Below are positions 1-5,329 of a stretch of DNA of 5,890 bases, piece after piece. This stretch comes from DATDRQ01 sp035291645 (lineage in GTDB: Bacteria > Chloroflexota > Anaerolineae > Anaerolineales > UBA4823). The notes beneath the pieces were generated by a model. It was not told where the DNA came from. It saw nothing but the letters and a program-made list of their open reading frames with translations, and searched no databases. The position numbers and the translations under genes are program-made. The DNA lies in assembly GCA_035291645.1 (NCBI GenBank), contig DATDRQ010000238.1, forward strand, positions 1 to 5,890, given 5' to 3'. Every line of letters starts with the position of its first letter. The stretch's first letter is position 1.

Positions 1-101
1 CGCCGGATCAATCCATGCACCTCATACCCTTTCGATAATAAAAGTTCAGCTAAATATGAACCATCCTGACCGGTGATCCCGGTGATCAATGCTCTAGGCA
101 A
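1..101 (-). CDS. gmd: GDP-mannose 4,6-dehydratase, N-terminal fragment (cut by window edge)
   Basis: Thirty-three full codons are visible, starting at a TTG (101-99) and running off the left edge. The peptide contains ALITGITGQDGSYLAE and then GYEVHGLIRR. This is the highly conserved N-terminus of Gmd, a short-chain dehydrogenase/reductase enzyme that converts GDP-D-mannose to GDP-4-keto-6-deoxy-D-mannose, the precursor of GDP-fucose, GDP-rhamnose and GDP-perosamine. The GxTGQDG segment (residues 8-14) is the NADP-binding Rossmann turn. The TTG start is favoured because AAGGAG (113-108) sits 6 nt upstream and the peptide then begins where Gmd proteins usually begin. It follows the NusG-like gene after a 205-nt leader and is probably the first structural gene of a surface-polysaccharide or nucleotide-sugar cluster that continues beyond the window. 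Family identity is clear despite the short fragment; the final sugar cannot be deduced. Confidence 0.9.
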   Translation of the reverse strand, partial: MPRALITGITGQDGSYLAELLLSKGYEVHGLIR

Positions 102-306
102 AATTTTCTCCTTTTCTACGATATAAAGATGGATGTGTACCTATAAATGCTTCGAAGGGCAGGCGTGCTCCGCCCTTCCGACAGAATACACCTTCGGCAG
201 AAACGCATTCGTGTATGACCCAACCCGCCACGAACAAGGTTCAACCACCCCAAGTTTGTGAGGATTGATTTTTTCCTGGATCAAACCAATACGAACCCAG
301 GCCCGC
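102..306 (-). promoter_or_regulatory. Non-coding leader between the NusG-like gene and gmd
   Basis: These 205 nt contain no credible gene. Read on the minus strand they hold, in order: a CCTGG...CCAGG hairpin (301-275) just past the NusG-like stop, followed by six A and not T; a GGGTTGGGTC-rich stretch; a perfect 7-bp stem GAAGGGC/GCCCTTC (178-154); and the gmd SD AAGGAG (113-108). I found no convincing -35/-10 pair. Neither hairpin has a T-tract on its 3' side, so neither looks like an intrinsic terminator. The length suits an untranslated leader on which a specialised NusG factor could act, but that role is inferred from the neighbours only. Confidence 0.5.
154..178 (-). repeat. Inverted repeat / stem-loop in the gmd leader
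   Basis: On the minus strand GAAGGGC (178-172) pairs perfectly with GCCCTTC (160-154) around an 11-nt loop, GGAGCACGCCT. An alternative inner pairing GGCG/CGCC is also possible. It lies about 53 nt upstream of the gmd start and is followed by AT-rich sequence without a T run, so it is not a standard terminator. It could be a pausing or recruitment hairpin, an mRNA stability element or an operator. Confidence 0.5.
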
Positions 307-819
307 TTATGGTTTTCTTTTGCGTTCGATTTGTCCCGCGTTTAATTCAATCGGTATTCTTCGATCGCTAAGCATCTTCAGAAGGACGCGAACACGCTCA
401 CTTCCCGGCAAGCGTGTATCGAATAATGCCTCATAGCCTGAGAAAGGACCGCTGCTGATTCTTACAGGGTCCCCCTGTTTTAACCCATCGAATAACTCGC
501 CTCCTGCTGCAGCGATCTCTTCAACCCTCTTTCGAATAGCATAGATAAAATTTTCCGGGACAGATGCCGGTTCTCCGTCGAAGCTTACCAGACCGATCGC
601 ATGGGGCATCCACTGAAAGGTAGAAAGACCTACCACCTCGATATCTACGCTCACGAACATATACCCTGGAAAGTACGGTCGCAGTTTCCTGGATCGGGGA
701 TTAACCGGCTGGACTTTTAGACGTGGAAAGAAAACCTCGAATTCCTGGGCATGCAATTGCCGCCAAAGAACTTCTTCTTTCCTTGGTTTCGACCGTAATG
801 CGTACCAATATCTTGCCAT
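307..819 (-). CDS. Specialised NusG-family transcription elongation/antitermination factor (RfaH/UpxY/LoaP-like)
   Basis: A 170-aa protein when started at ATG 819. Residues 3-97 look like an NGN domain: YWYALRSKPRKEE at the start, then FPRLKVQPV and the PYFPGYMFV strand typical of NusG proteins, which bind the RNA polymerase clamp across the main channel. Residues 114-145 form a KOW motif (KQGDPVRISSGPFSGYEALF), which in this family contacts ribosomal protein S10, Rho or other partners. It is more likely a paralogue than housekeeping NusG, because it sits next to gmd and not beside secE and the rplK/rplA genes. Such paralogues (RfaH, UpxY, LoaP) suppress premature termination in long polysaccharide or metabolite operons. 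The start is uncertain: a TTG at 855 would add 12 residues but has no SD, while ATG 819 has only a weak GAG 8 nt upstream yet gives the usual family N-terminus. The stop is TAA at 307. It follows the 74-aa gene by 26-62 nt, probably in one transcript. Confidence 0.88.
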   Translation of the reverse strand: MARYWYALRSKPRKEEVLWRQLHAQEFEVFFPRLKVQPVNPRSRKLRPYFPGYMFVSVDIEVVGLSTFQWMPHAIGLVSFDGEPASVPENFIYAIRKRVEEIAAAGGELFDGLKQGDPVRISSGPFSGYEALFDTRLPGSERVRVLLKMLSDRRIPIELNAGQIERKRKP

Positions 820-881
820 CAGATTTACTCGCAGTGGCCGGTTAGGAGTGTCCAACCGGGTTTATCTGCGACTTGTGAACC

Positions 882-1106
882 TTACTTCAGACTATCTTCC
901 AATAGACCTGGGCGCCACTTCAAAGCATCGATGCTTTTCTGCGTGACCAGAAACCGCAACCGCCCTTTTTCAATAATCAAGCGTAGTTCACCATATTCCC
1001 CTAATACCTTAAGTGCTTCGTCGATCATGAACACCTGGTCTGGGCTTAAGAAGGTTAGCGAACCAAGGTCAATTTCCCGGTTCTGTTCAAAATTTTGTTC
1101 CGGCAT
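882..1106 (-). CDS. Small 74-aa protein of unknown function, upstream of the NusG-like gene
   Basis: I do not recognise this family. The gene is credible because it has an ATG (1106) with a good SD (GAGAGG, 1117-1112, 5 nt away), and it is co-directional with and close to the NusG-like gene. The peptide looks like a small folded domain. It has a polar N-terminus (residues 1-12), LGSLTFLSPDQ, a probable amphipathic helix about 21-36 (SPDQVFMIDEALKVLG), then two short strands in a hairpin (ELRLIIEKG at 40-48 and RLRFLVTQ at 49-56) and a charged tail. No signal peptide, membrane segment, cysteine cluster or helix-turn-helix is seen. The position suggests a partner or modulator of the NusG paralogue; Bacteroides pairs UpxY with a small UpxZ protein, but no sequence similarity to UpxZ is claimed. 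An opposite-strand frame over the same bases is longer on paper but lacks an SD and protein-like composition. Confidence 0.7.
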   Translation of the reverse strand: MPEQNFEQNREIDLGSLTFLSPDQVFMIDEALKVLGEYGELRLIIEKGRLRFLVTQKSIDALKWRPGLLEDSLK

Positions 1107-1151
1107 AGATACCTCTCAGTTCATACATCCCTTCGACTTGTGAAGAGCAAT

Positions 1152-1193
1152 AAAAAAACACCTTCGTGGGATTTTTCACCTCTGCGAAGCGTG
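1152..1193 (-). terminator. Intrinsic terminator-like hairpin with T7 tract
   Basis: On the minus strand CAC-G-CTTCG (1193-1185) pairs with CGAAGGTG (1166-1159). This gives eight base pairs with one bulged G and an 18-nt loop, and TTTTTTT (1158-1152) follows immediately. There is no matching T run on the plus-strand side, so the signal points leftward. It lies about 120 nt after the stop of the M50-like gene and 46 nt before the 74-aa gene. It may end the gap-pgk-tpiA-protease transcript, or act as an attenuator if the next operon's promoter lies upstream of it. The long loop makes the stem only moderately stable. Confidence 0.6.
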
Positions 1194-1206
1194 ACATGAC
1201 TTGGAT

Positions 1207-1226
1207 TTTAGTTGTTTTTTACTAAA
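1207..1226 (-). repeat. Short AT-rich inverted repeat
   Basis: TTTAGT and ACTAAA form a perfect 6-bp inverted repeat around an 8-nt loop in the AT-rich stretch between the M50-like gene and the 74-aa gene. It is AT-only apart from one G-C pair and so weak as RNA structure. It could be a minor operator or chance in AT-rich DNA. Confidence 0.3.
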
Positions 1227-1253
1227 TAGTGCTTTCTCTCCCTTAATTGATTT

Positions 1254-1283
1254 ATTTTAACACAAAGTTGTCTCGATCTAGAC
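1254..1283 (-). promoter_or_regulatory. Possible promoter for the small-protein/NusG-like operon, with near-palindrome
   Basis: TGTTAAAAT (1262-1254) matches an extended -10 element (TGn plus TAAAAT, five of six to TATAAT). The hexamer 17 nt upstream (TCTAGA, 1282-1277) is a poor -35. It lies inside a 14-bp near-palindrome GTCTAGATCGAGAC (1283-1270) that has one mismatched pair and could be an operator. Transcription from here would start near 1247 and give a leader of about 140 nt that includes the T7 hairpin. The local drop in GC supports a regulatory stretch; the exact promoter is tentative. Confidence 0.35.
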
Positions 1284-1315
1284 CCCCACTTAAGTCCTTC
1301 CTGGCAACAAATCTT

Positions 1316-2074
1316 TCATGCCACCCGGAGCCTGAGCCAATGAGTAAGCAATGATCGCAGGATCCAGAGTGGAGGCAACAAGATGAAGTGAACTACGGCG
1401 CTAATTCCGAGGACGACAGCCATGGATATAAAGACCCGGTTCATCCACGGAGCCAGGGTATCCACCAGCCATGGGCCTGCGCCAAACATGAGAGCAAGGC
1501 CAACTAGGATAAGGATAAACACAAGGATCGGGAACCAGGTGCGCCGATCGGAAACCGATGGAAACATCATACTACTTACGGTAAAAATCAGGTAGAACCA
1601 TAGCCAGAAGTCCGGCTGGTTCACGATCGCCCGCAGAGTCAACCAGAAATGCTCTGTCTGTTCGACCAATAAACTCTGCCAGAGCAAAGGGAGCTCGAGC
1701 AGCCATAATCCGGCAAAGGCGACGAAAATCCCTCCCGAGATTAGCGGGGCGCTTCCGATCAGCGCATCGCGCAGCAGATCGGTCGAGGCTGTTTCGACAT
1801 AACCGAGCTGAAGCCGGCCATCCGGCAGAGGCTGAGGGAGTAGAGAAAACCGTCCAGTACGAACGCCTAAAAGCCTTGCCACCAGATAATGGCTGGTCTC
1901 ATGGAGTAAAACACCCGGAAAGAAAAGCAAGGAGAACAGAATATAAGTAAGATTTGCCTGTCGGGTGATTAATAGAAGAATAGCTTGAGTTTCAAAATGC
2001 AGGCGGCGCTGAAGAATTGTTAATGCTGCCAGCAGAAGGACAAACCACGCGAATCCCGCGATATTCTCGATCAC
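1316..2074 (-). CDS. M50-like (site-2-protease-type) membrane zinc metalloprotease
   Basis: A 252-aa multi-pass membrane protein. Probable membrane segments lie near residues 4-20, 42-57, 108-127, 157-170, 181-200 and 213-236. At the end of the second segment is GVLLHETSHYLVARLLG, with the zinc-metalloprotease motif HExxH (H58, E59, H62). A later SMMFPSVSDRR (D176) sits where M50-type proteases supply the third zinc ligand, although the usual NPxDG wording is absent. The protein lacks an obvious PDZ domain. Known M50 enzymes cut transmembrane substrates such as anti-sigma factors; the substrate here is unknown. The GTG start (2074-2072) overlaps the tpiA stop as GTGA and has only AGG directly abutting it, so translation is probably coupled to tpiA. 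The stop is TGA at 1316. A non-proteolytic membrane role cannot be excluded, but all three expected ligand residues are present. Confidence 0.78.
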   Translation of the reverse strand: MIENIAGFAWFVLLLAALTILQRRLHFETQAILLLITRQANLTYILFSLLFFPGVLLHETSHYLVARLLGVRTGRFSLLPQPLPDGRLQLGYVETASTDLLRDALIGSAPLISGGIFVAFAGLWLLELPLLWQSLLVEQTEHFWLTLRAIVNQPDFWLWFYLIFTVSSMMFPSVSDRRTWFPILVFILILVGLALMFGAGPWLVDTLAPWMNRVFISMAVVLGISAVVHFILLPPLWILRSLLTHWLRLRVA

Positions 2075-2841
2075 CCTGCTGCGGCTTGCGTGATCGGAAC
2101 GAATTCAGAGGCCTTGAGGCTGGCTCCTCCGACCAGGGCTCCATCGATCTCGGAGGAAGCGAAGAATTCCCTGGCGTTGTCTGCCTTTACCGACCCGCCA
2201 TAGAGAATCCGGATAAGCTGAGCAGCATCGCTTCCGAAGAGATCTGCCAGTGCGGGACGGATTACTTTTGCAATGGTAGTATTCGCCCCATCCGGAGTCG
2301 CCGCCCGACCCGTCCCGATTGCCCAGACCGGTTCATAGGCGATCACCAAACCTGTGCCTGCTTCTTCGCCAGATGGAAGACTAAGACCATCCAATCCAAG
2401 CCGGACCTGGCGAGATACCACCTCTTCAGTTCGACCCGACTCATTCTCCGCCAGGGTTTCACCGACACATACGATCGGGATCAAGCCATGAGCCAGGGCG
2501 GCCTGGACTTTCTTAGAGACAGTTTCATCGGTTTCATAGAAGAAAGTTCGCCGTTCAGAGTGACCGATAATCACATACATACATAGCTCGGCCACCATCA
2601 TCGGCGATATCTCTCCGGTATATGCTCCTGAATTCTCCCAAAACATGTTCTGGGCACCCAGACCGATGTCGGTCCCTTCCAGGAGGGCAGAGGCAGCCAG
2701 AAGAGTAGTAAAGGGTGGGCAAATCACTCTATCCACCCCTGAGATCGCCTGCAAACCCGGAACCATTTCGGAGACTAAATGGCGCGCTTCTGCCACAGTC
2801 TTGAACATCTTCCAGTTTCCGGCAACAATCGGTTTCCGCAT
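2071..2841 (-). CDS. tpiA: Triose-phosphate isomerase
   Basis: A 256-aa TIM barrel of usual length that interconverts dihydroxyacetone phosphate and glyceraldehyde 3-phosphate in the cytoplasm. The catalytic set is intact: N9 and K11 in GNWKMF, H94 in IIGHSERR, E170 in AYEPVWAIGTG (the end of which begins mobile loop 6), and the phosphate-binding GGSV at 215-218 plus GALVGGASL near the C-terminus. The start is ATG 2841: GGAGGG (2854-2849) lies 7 nt upstream, and the peptide MRKPIVAGNWKMF matches the family start. An in-frame TTG at 2856 would overlap that SD and is rejected. It follows pgk after a 125-nt structured spacer, and its TGA overlaps the next gene's GTG by 4 nt. Confidence 0.97.
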   Translation of the reverse strand: MRKPIVAGNWKMFKTVAEARHLVSEMVPGLQAISGVDRVICPPFTTLLAASALLEGTDIGLGAQNMFWENSGAYTGEISPMMVAELCMYVIIGHSERRTFFYETDETVSKKVQAALAHGLIPIVCVGETLAENESGRTEEVVSRQVRLGLDGLSLPSGEEAGTGLVIAYEPVWAIGTGRAATPDGANTTIAKVIRPALADLFGSDAAQLIRILYGGSVKADNAREFFASSEIDGALVGGASLKASEFVPITQAAAG

Positions 2842-2899
2842 CGGGGAGCCCTCCAAGGATATAAATTGGGATGGATTTCCAGGATTTAATCTTAGTCTG

Positions 2900-2932
2900 G
2901 TTCTGGCCCTATCGTATGGACAGAGCCAGAAC
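2900..2932 (-). other. Intercistronic 14-bp stem-loop between pgk and tpiA
   Basis: In the minus-strand transcript GTTCTGGC (2932-2925) pairs with GCCAGAAC (2907-2900). The stem then continues as TCTGTC (2924-2919) with GATAGG (2913-2908), closing a 5-nt loop CATAC. Two of the inner pairs are G-U wobbles that become C-A mismatches on the plus strand, so the fold suits RNA from the operon strand. No T tract follows, so a processing or stability element is more likely than a terminator. Confidence 0.6.
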
Positions 2933-2943
2933 TGGATTGTATC

Positions 2944-2958
2944 CCTAATGAAATTAGG
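2944..2958 (-). other. Short hairpin just after the pgk stop
   Basis: CCTAAT and ATTAGG form a perfect 6-bp stem with a 3-nt loop, 8 nt past the pgk TAA. It is followed by GATACAATCC, not by T residues. It is weak alone, but it stacks next to the larger 2900-2932 stem-loop and may help protect the pgk 3' end. Confidence 0.4.
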
Positions 2959-2966
2959 TGTGAAGA

Positions 2967-4145
2967 TTAAACGGAATCTTGCAAAGCTGCCAGGCCGGGG
3001 AGTACGATCCCCTCCAACATTTCTAAAGAAGCCCCACCTCCGGTCGAGATATGGCTGATCCGATCGCTCAGACCGGCTTGCTTGATGGCTGCGATGGAAT
3101 CGCCGCCACCAATTATGGAAGTGGCGTTCGAATCAGCCACTGCTTTCGCCAGCCCGAAGGTGCCTTGCGCAAAGTTTGGCAGCTCGAAGACACCCATCGG
3201 ACCATTCCAAACCACCGTTCCGGCATCGCCGATGATTTTGCTGTAGGCCTCGATGGAATGCGGACCGATGTCCATGATGCGCCAACCATCCGGAATCGGA
3301 CCCATTTCTATAACTTTCTTCTCTGCATCGTTTTCGAAGCGATCCGCGATTACCACATCCACCGGGAGGCGTAAGCGATTTTTCCCCTTGGCAAGCAATT
3401 CGCGCGCCGTGTCCAGGGATCCGTCTTCCACCAGAGAATCACCAACAGGATATCCCTCGGCTTTGAAGAACGTGTTTGCCATCCCGCCGCCGATCAGGAC
3501 CTGGTCAGCCTTATCCAACAGGTTTCGGATAACCCCGATCTTGTCGCTAATTTTCGCGCCGCCGAGGATGGCTATGAAAGGCCGGGCGGGATTAGCGATC
3601 GCCTCACCCAAATAGCGGATCTCCTGTTCCATCAGGAAACCCGCTACCCCAAATAAGTAATGTGCAACTCCTTCTGTAGAGGCATGCGCCCGGTGCGCAG
3701 AGCCAAATGCGTCGTTCACGTAGATATCCGCCATGGAGGCTAACCTACGGGACAACTCTGGATCATTCTTGGTTTCACCTGGGTCGAAGCGCGTATTTTC
3801 AAGCAATAGTACCTCGCCTGGCTTGAGTAGACTGGCGGCTTTTTCTGCTTGTGGTCCTACAAACTCCCCTACGAATTTGACCGGCCTCCCGAGCAAACCG
3901 CTCAAGTGCTCTGCGACCGGATTGAGAGAGAATTCTGGGGCAGGTCCTCCCTTCGGGCGGCCGAGGTGCGAGCAAAGAATCAGTGCAGCCCCATGATCTA
4001 ACAGGTATTGGAGAGTGGGAAGCGCGGCACGGATGCGGGTATCGTCGCCAACGACTCCGTTCTTGATCGGTACATTGAAATCGACACGCACCAAAACCCG
4101 TTTCCCGTCGACGTCGATATCTCGGATAGTCTTTTTATTGAACAT
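2967..4145 (-). CDS. pgk: Phosphoglycerate kinase
   Basis: A 392-aa monomeric kinase of usual length that transfers phosphate between 1,3-bisphosphoglycerate and ADP. Motifs run in order: RVDFNVP (20-26), HLGRP (60-64), ENTRF (116-120), NDAFGSAHRAHAS (144-156), LGGAKISDKI (194-203), GGGMANTF (219-226), WNGPMGVFE (313-321), GGGDS (346-350) and STGGGASLE (367-375). These cover the substrate-binding basic patch and the nucleotide site. Two ATGs are adjacent (4148 and 4145). The second is preferred because the SD GGAGG (4155-4151) is 5 nt from it and only 2 nt from the first. The frame also stays open upstream into the end of gap to 4271, but that extension has no SD and no family similarity. gap precedes it by 68 nt, filled by a strong stem-loop; tpiA follows. 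Confidence 0.97.
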   Translation of the reverse strand: MFNKKTIRDIDVDGKRVLVRVDFNVPIKNGVVGDDTRIRAALPTLQYLLDHGAALILCSHLGRPKGGPAPEFSLNPVAEHLSGLLGRPVKFVGEFVGPQAEKAASLLKPGEVLLLENTRFDPGETKNDPELSRRLASMADIYVNDAFGSAHRAHASTEGVAHYLFGVAGFLMEQEIRYLGEAIANPARPFIAILGGAKISDKIGVIRNLLDKADQVLIGGGMANTFFKAEGYPVGDSLVEDGSLDTARELLAKGKNRLRLPVDVVIADRFENDAEKKVIEMGPIPDGWRIMDIGPHSIEAYSKIIGDAGTVVWNGPMGVFELPNFAQGTFGLAKAVADSNATSIIGGGDSIAAIKQAGLSDRISHISTGGGASLEMLEGIVLPGLAALQDSV

Positions 4146-4157
4146 CATACCCTCCAG

Positions 4158-4205
4158 GCGCGTGAAACGTGGAACGGAGACTGGCCCGCGTTCCACTTTT
4201 CGCGC
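4158..4205 (-). other. Long interrupted stem-loop in the gap-pgk spacer
   Basis: On the minus strand GTGGAACG (4196-4189) pairs perfectly with CGTTCCAC (4176-4169) around a 12-nt loop. Outside a single mismatch, AAAG (4198-4201 region) pairs with the CTTT-complementary GTTTC side (4167-4164). After a 2-nt bulge, GCGC (4205-4202) pairs with GCGC (4161-4158). That totals about 16 pairs. The structure ends 2 nt before the pgk SD (4155-4150), leaving it free. No T tract follows the stem, so it is not a standard terminator; mRNA processing, 3'-end protection of gap or tuning of pgk translation fits better. Confidence 0.7.
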
Positions 4206-4213
4206 GTTTCGAT

Positions 4214-5269
4214 TTAGAGATTCTTGGCCATCATGGCCGCCAGGTCTGTAGTGCGAACAGCGTACCCCCATTCGTTATCGTACCAGGCGACGATCTTGGC
4301 AAAGGTACCGGGGCCTTTCCCCAGCACCATCGTCAAAGGCAGATCGACCAGGGAACTGTGTGGGTCACCCTTGAAGTCGATGCTGACCAGCGGTTCTTCT
4401 ACAGCCGCCAGGATCCCCTTCATCGGACCATTGGCTGCCTCCCGATAAGCTGCGCGCAGATCCTCGGAAGTCGCCGGTTTTTCTAGCTCGACCGTGAGAT
4501 CGATCACCGATACGGTCGAGATTGGGACGCGCAGAGCATAACCATCCAACTTGCCATCCATTTCGGGGATGACCAATTTGAGCGCTTTGGCTGCGCCGGT
4601 CGAGGTAGGGATAATACTCAAACCCGCGGCGCGGGCCCGGCGTAGATCGCTATGTGGTAAATCCAGGATTTTTTGATCGTTGGTGTAGGCATGGATGGTG
4701 GTCATCAACCCAGAATTGATCTTGAAGCGGTCATTCGCTACCTTGACTGCCGGTGCGAGACCATTGGTCGTGCAGGAGGCATTTGAGACCACGTGATGGA
4801 TTTCGGGATTATATTTATCGTCGTTTACGCCTAACACAATGGTGAGATCCTCGCCTTCGGCTGGGGCGGATATGATGACTTTCTTCGCGCCACCCTTCGT
4901 TATGTGGTTTTCAGCCCCTTTGACTTCCTTGCCTTTCTTGTTGATCCCGTCCTTCTTGATGGTAAAAAGACCCGTGCTTTCGATCACTATTTCTACTCCG
5001 AGATCTCCCCACGGAAGCCTGGCGGGATCGGTCTCCTTAAAGACCTTGATGGGTTTTCCATCGATTATCAATTCACCATCGCCAACCTCGACAACGCCGT
5101 CGAAGCGTCCATAATTCGAGTCGTACTTCAACAGGTGGGCCATGGTCTTTAGATCACCGATATCGTTGAACGCAGTAACTTCCAGTTCTTCGGGGTGATA
5201 ATCCCGGATCGCTTTAAGCACCTGCCGACCAATCCGGCCAAATCCATTGATTCCAATTTTTACTGTCAT
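4214..5269 (-). CDS. gap: Glyceraldehyde-3-phosphate dehydrogenase, NAD-type (phosphorylating)
   Basis: A 351-aa type I GAPDH that interconverts glyceraldehyde 3-phosphate and 1,3-bisphosphoglycerate. The Rossmann loop GINGFGRIGRQ (6-16) leads the NAD domain. FNDI with D36, and L204-P205 in LDLPHSDLRRARAA, match the features usual for NAD preference. The active site SNASCTTN (162-169) holds C166, with H193 in TTIHAYTNDQ as its partner. PTSTGAAKA (221-229) and WYDNEWGY (329-336) complete the catalytic domain. It is longer than the usual 330-340 residues because of a lysine-rich insert about residues 105-118 (KKDGINKKGKEVKG) after ESTGLFT. The ATG (5269) has an ideal SD, GGAGG (5280-5276), 6 nt away. 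It is the first glycolytic gene of the block, after yvcK and a promoter-like spacer, and ends at TAA 4214. Confidence 0.97.
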   Translation of the reverse strand: MTVKIGINGFGRIGRQVLKAIRDYHPEELEVTAFNDIGDLKTMAHLLKYDSNYGRFDGVVEVGDGELIIDGKPIKVFKETDPARLPWGDLGVEIVIESTGLFTIKKDGINKKGKEVKGAENHITKGGAKKVIISAPAEGEDLTIVLGVNDDKYNPEIHHVVSNASCTTNGLAPAVKVANDRFKINSGLMTTIHAYTNDQKILDLPHSDLRRARAAGLSIIPTSTGAAKALKLVIPEMDGKLDGYALRVPISTVSVIDLTVELEKPATSEDLRAAYREAANGPMKGILAAVEEPLVSIDFKGDPHSSLVDLPLTMVLGKGPGTFAKIVAWYDNEWGYAVRTTDLAAMMAKNL

Positions 5270-5302
5270 GACAATCCTCCAACGTTGTGGTTTTTATGTT
5301 TT

Positions 5303-5329
5303 CGCTAATGGCAAAGCCAAGCGATTATA
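5303..5329 (-). promoter_or_regulatory. Probable gap promoter (-10) with overlapping inverted repeat
   Basis: A perfect TATAAT (5329-5324) lies 54 nt upstream of the gap ATG. No good -35 is seen at 17 nt (ATCCTT); a TTGCTT is present but at only 13 nt. Immediately downstream, at the expected start point near 5317, is the inverted repeat CGCT-TGGC-ttt-GCCA-tt-AGCG (5323-5303), eight pairs with a 2-nt bulge. It could be an operator across +1 or a 5' stem-loop. The weak -35 would fit activator dependence. Confidence 0.5.

Noticed and set aside
154..178. gmd-leader hairpin as an intrinsic terminator
   Set aside because: No T run follows the stem on either strand.
820..855. TTG start at 855 for the NusG-like protein
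   Set aside because: It has no SD, and the 12 extra residues precede the usual family start; kept only as an alternative to ATG 819.
931..1143. Plus-strand open frame opposite the 74-aa gene
   Set aside because: The minus-strand gene has a proper SD and operon context; the plus-strand peptide is serine/arginine-rich, without plausible structure, and no gene near it is on the plus strand.
2017..2586. Long plus-strand open frame opposite tpiA (189 codons)
   Set aside because: It lies antisense to an intact triose-phosphate isomerase, has no SD and its composition is unlike a folded protein.
4146..4271. N-terminal extension of PGK into the end of gap
   Set aside because: The frame is open but has no SD at 4271, reads through the spacer stem-loop and does not resemble PGK N-termini; the SD at 4155-4151 places the start at 4145.
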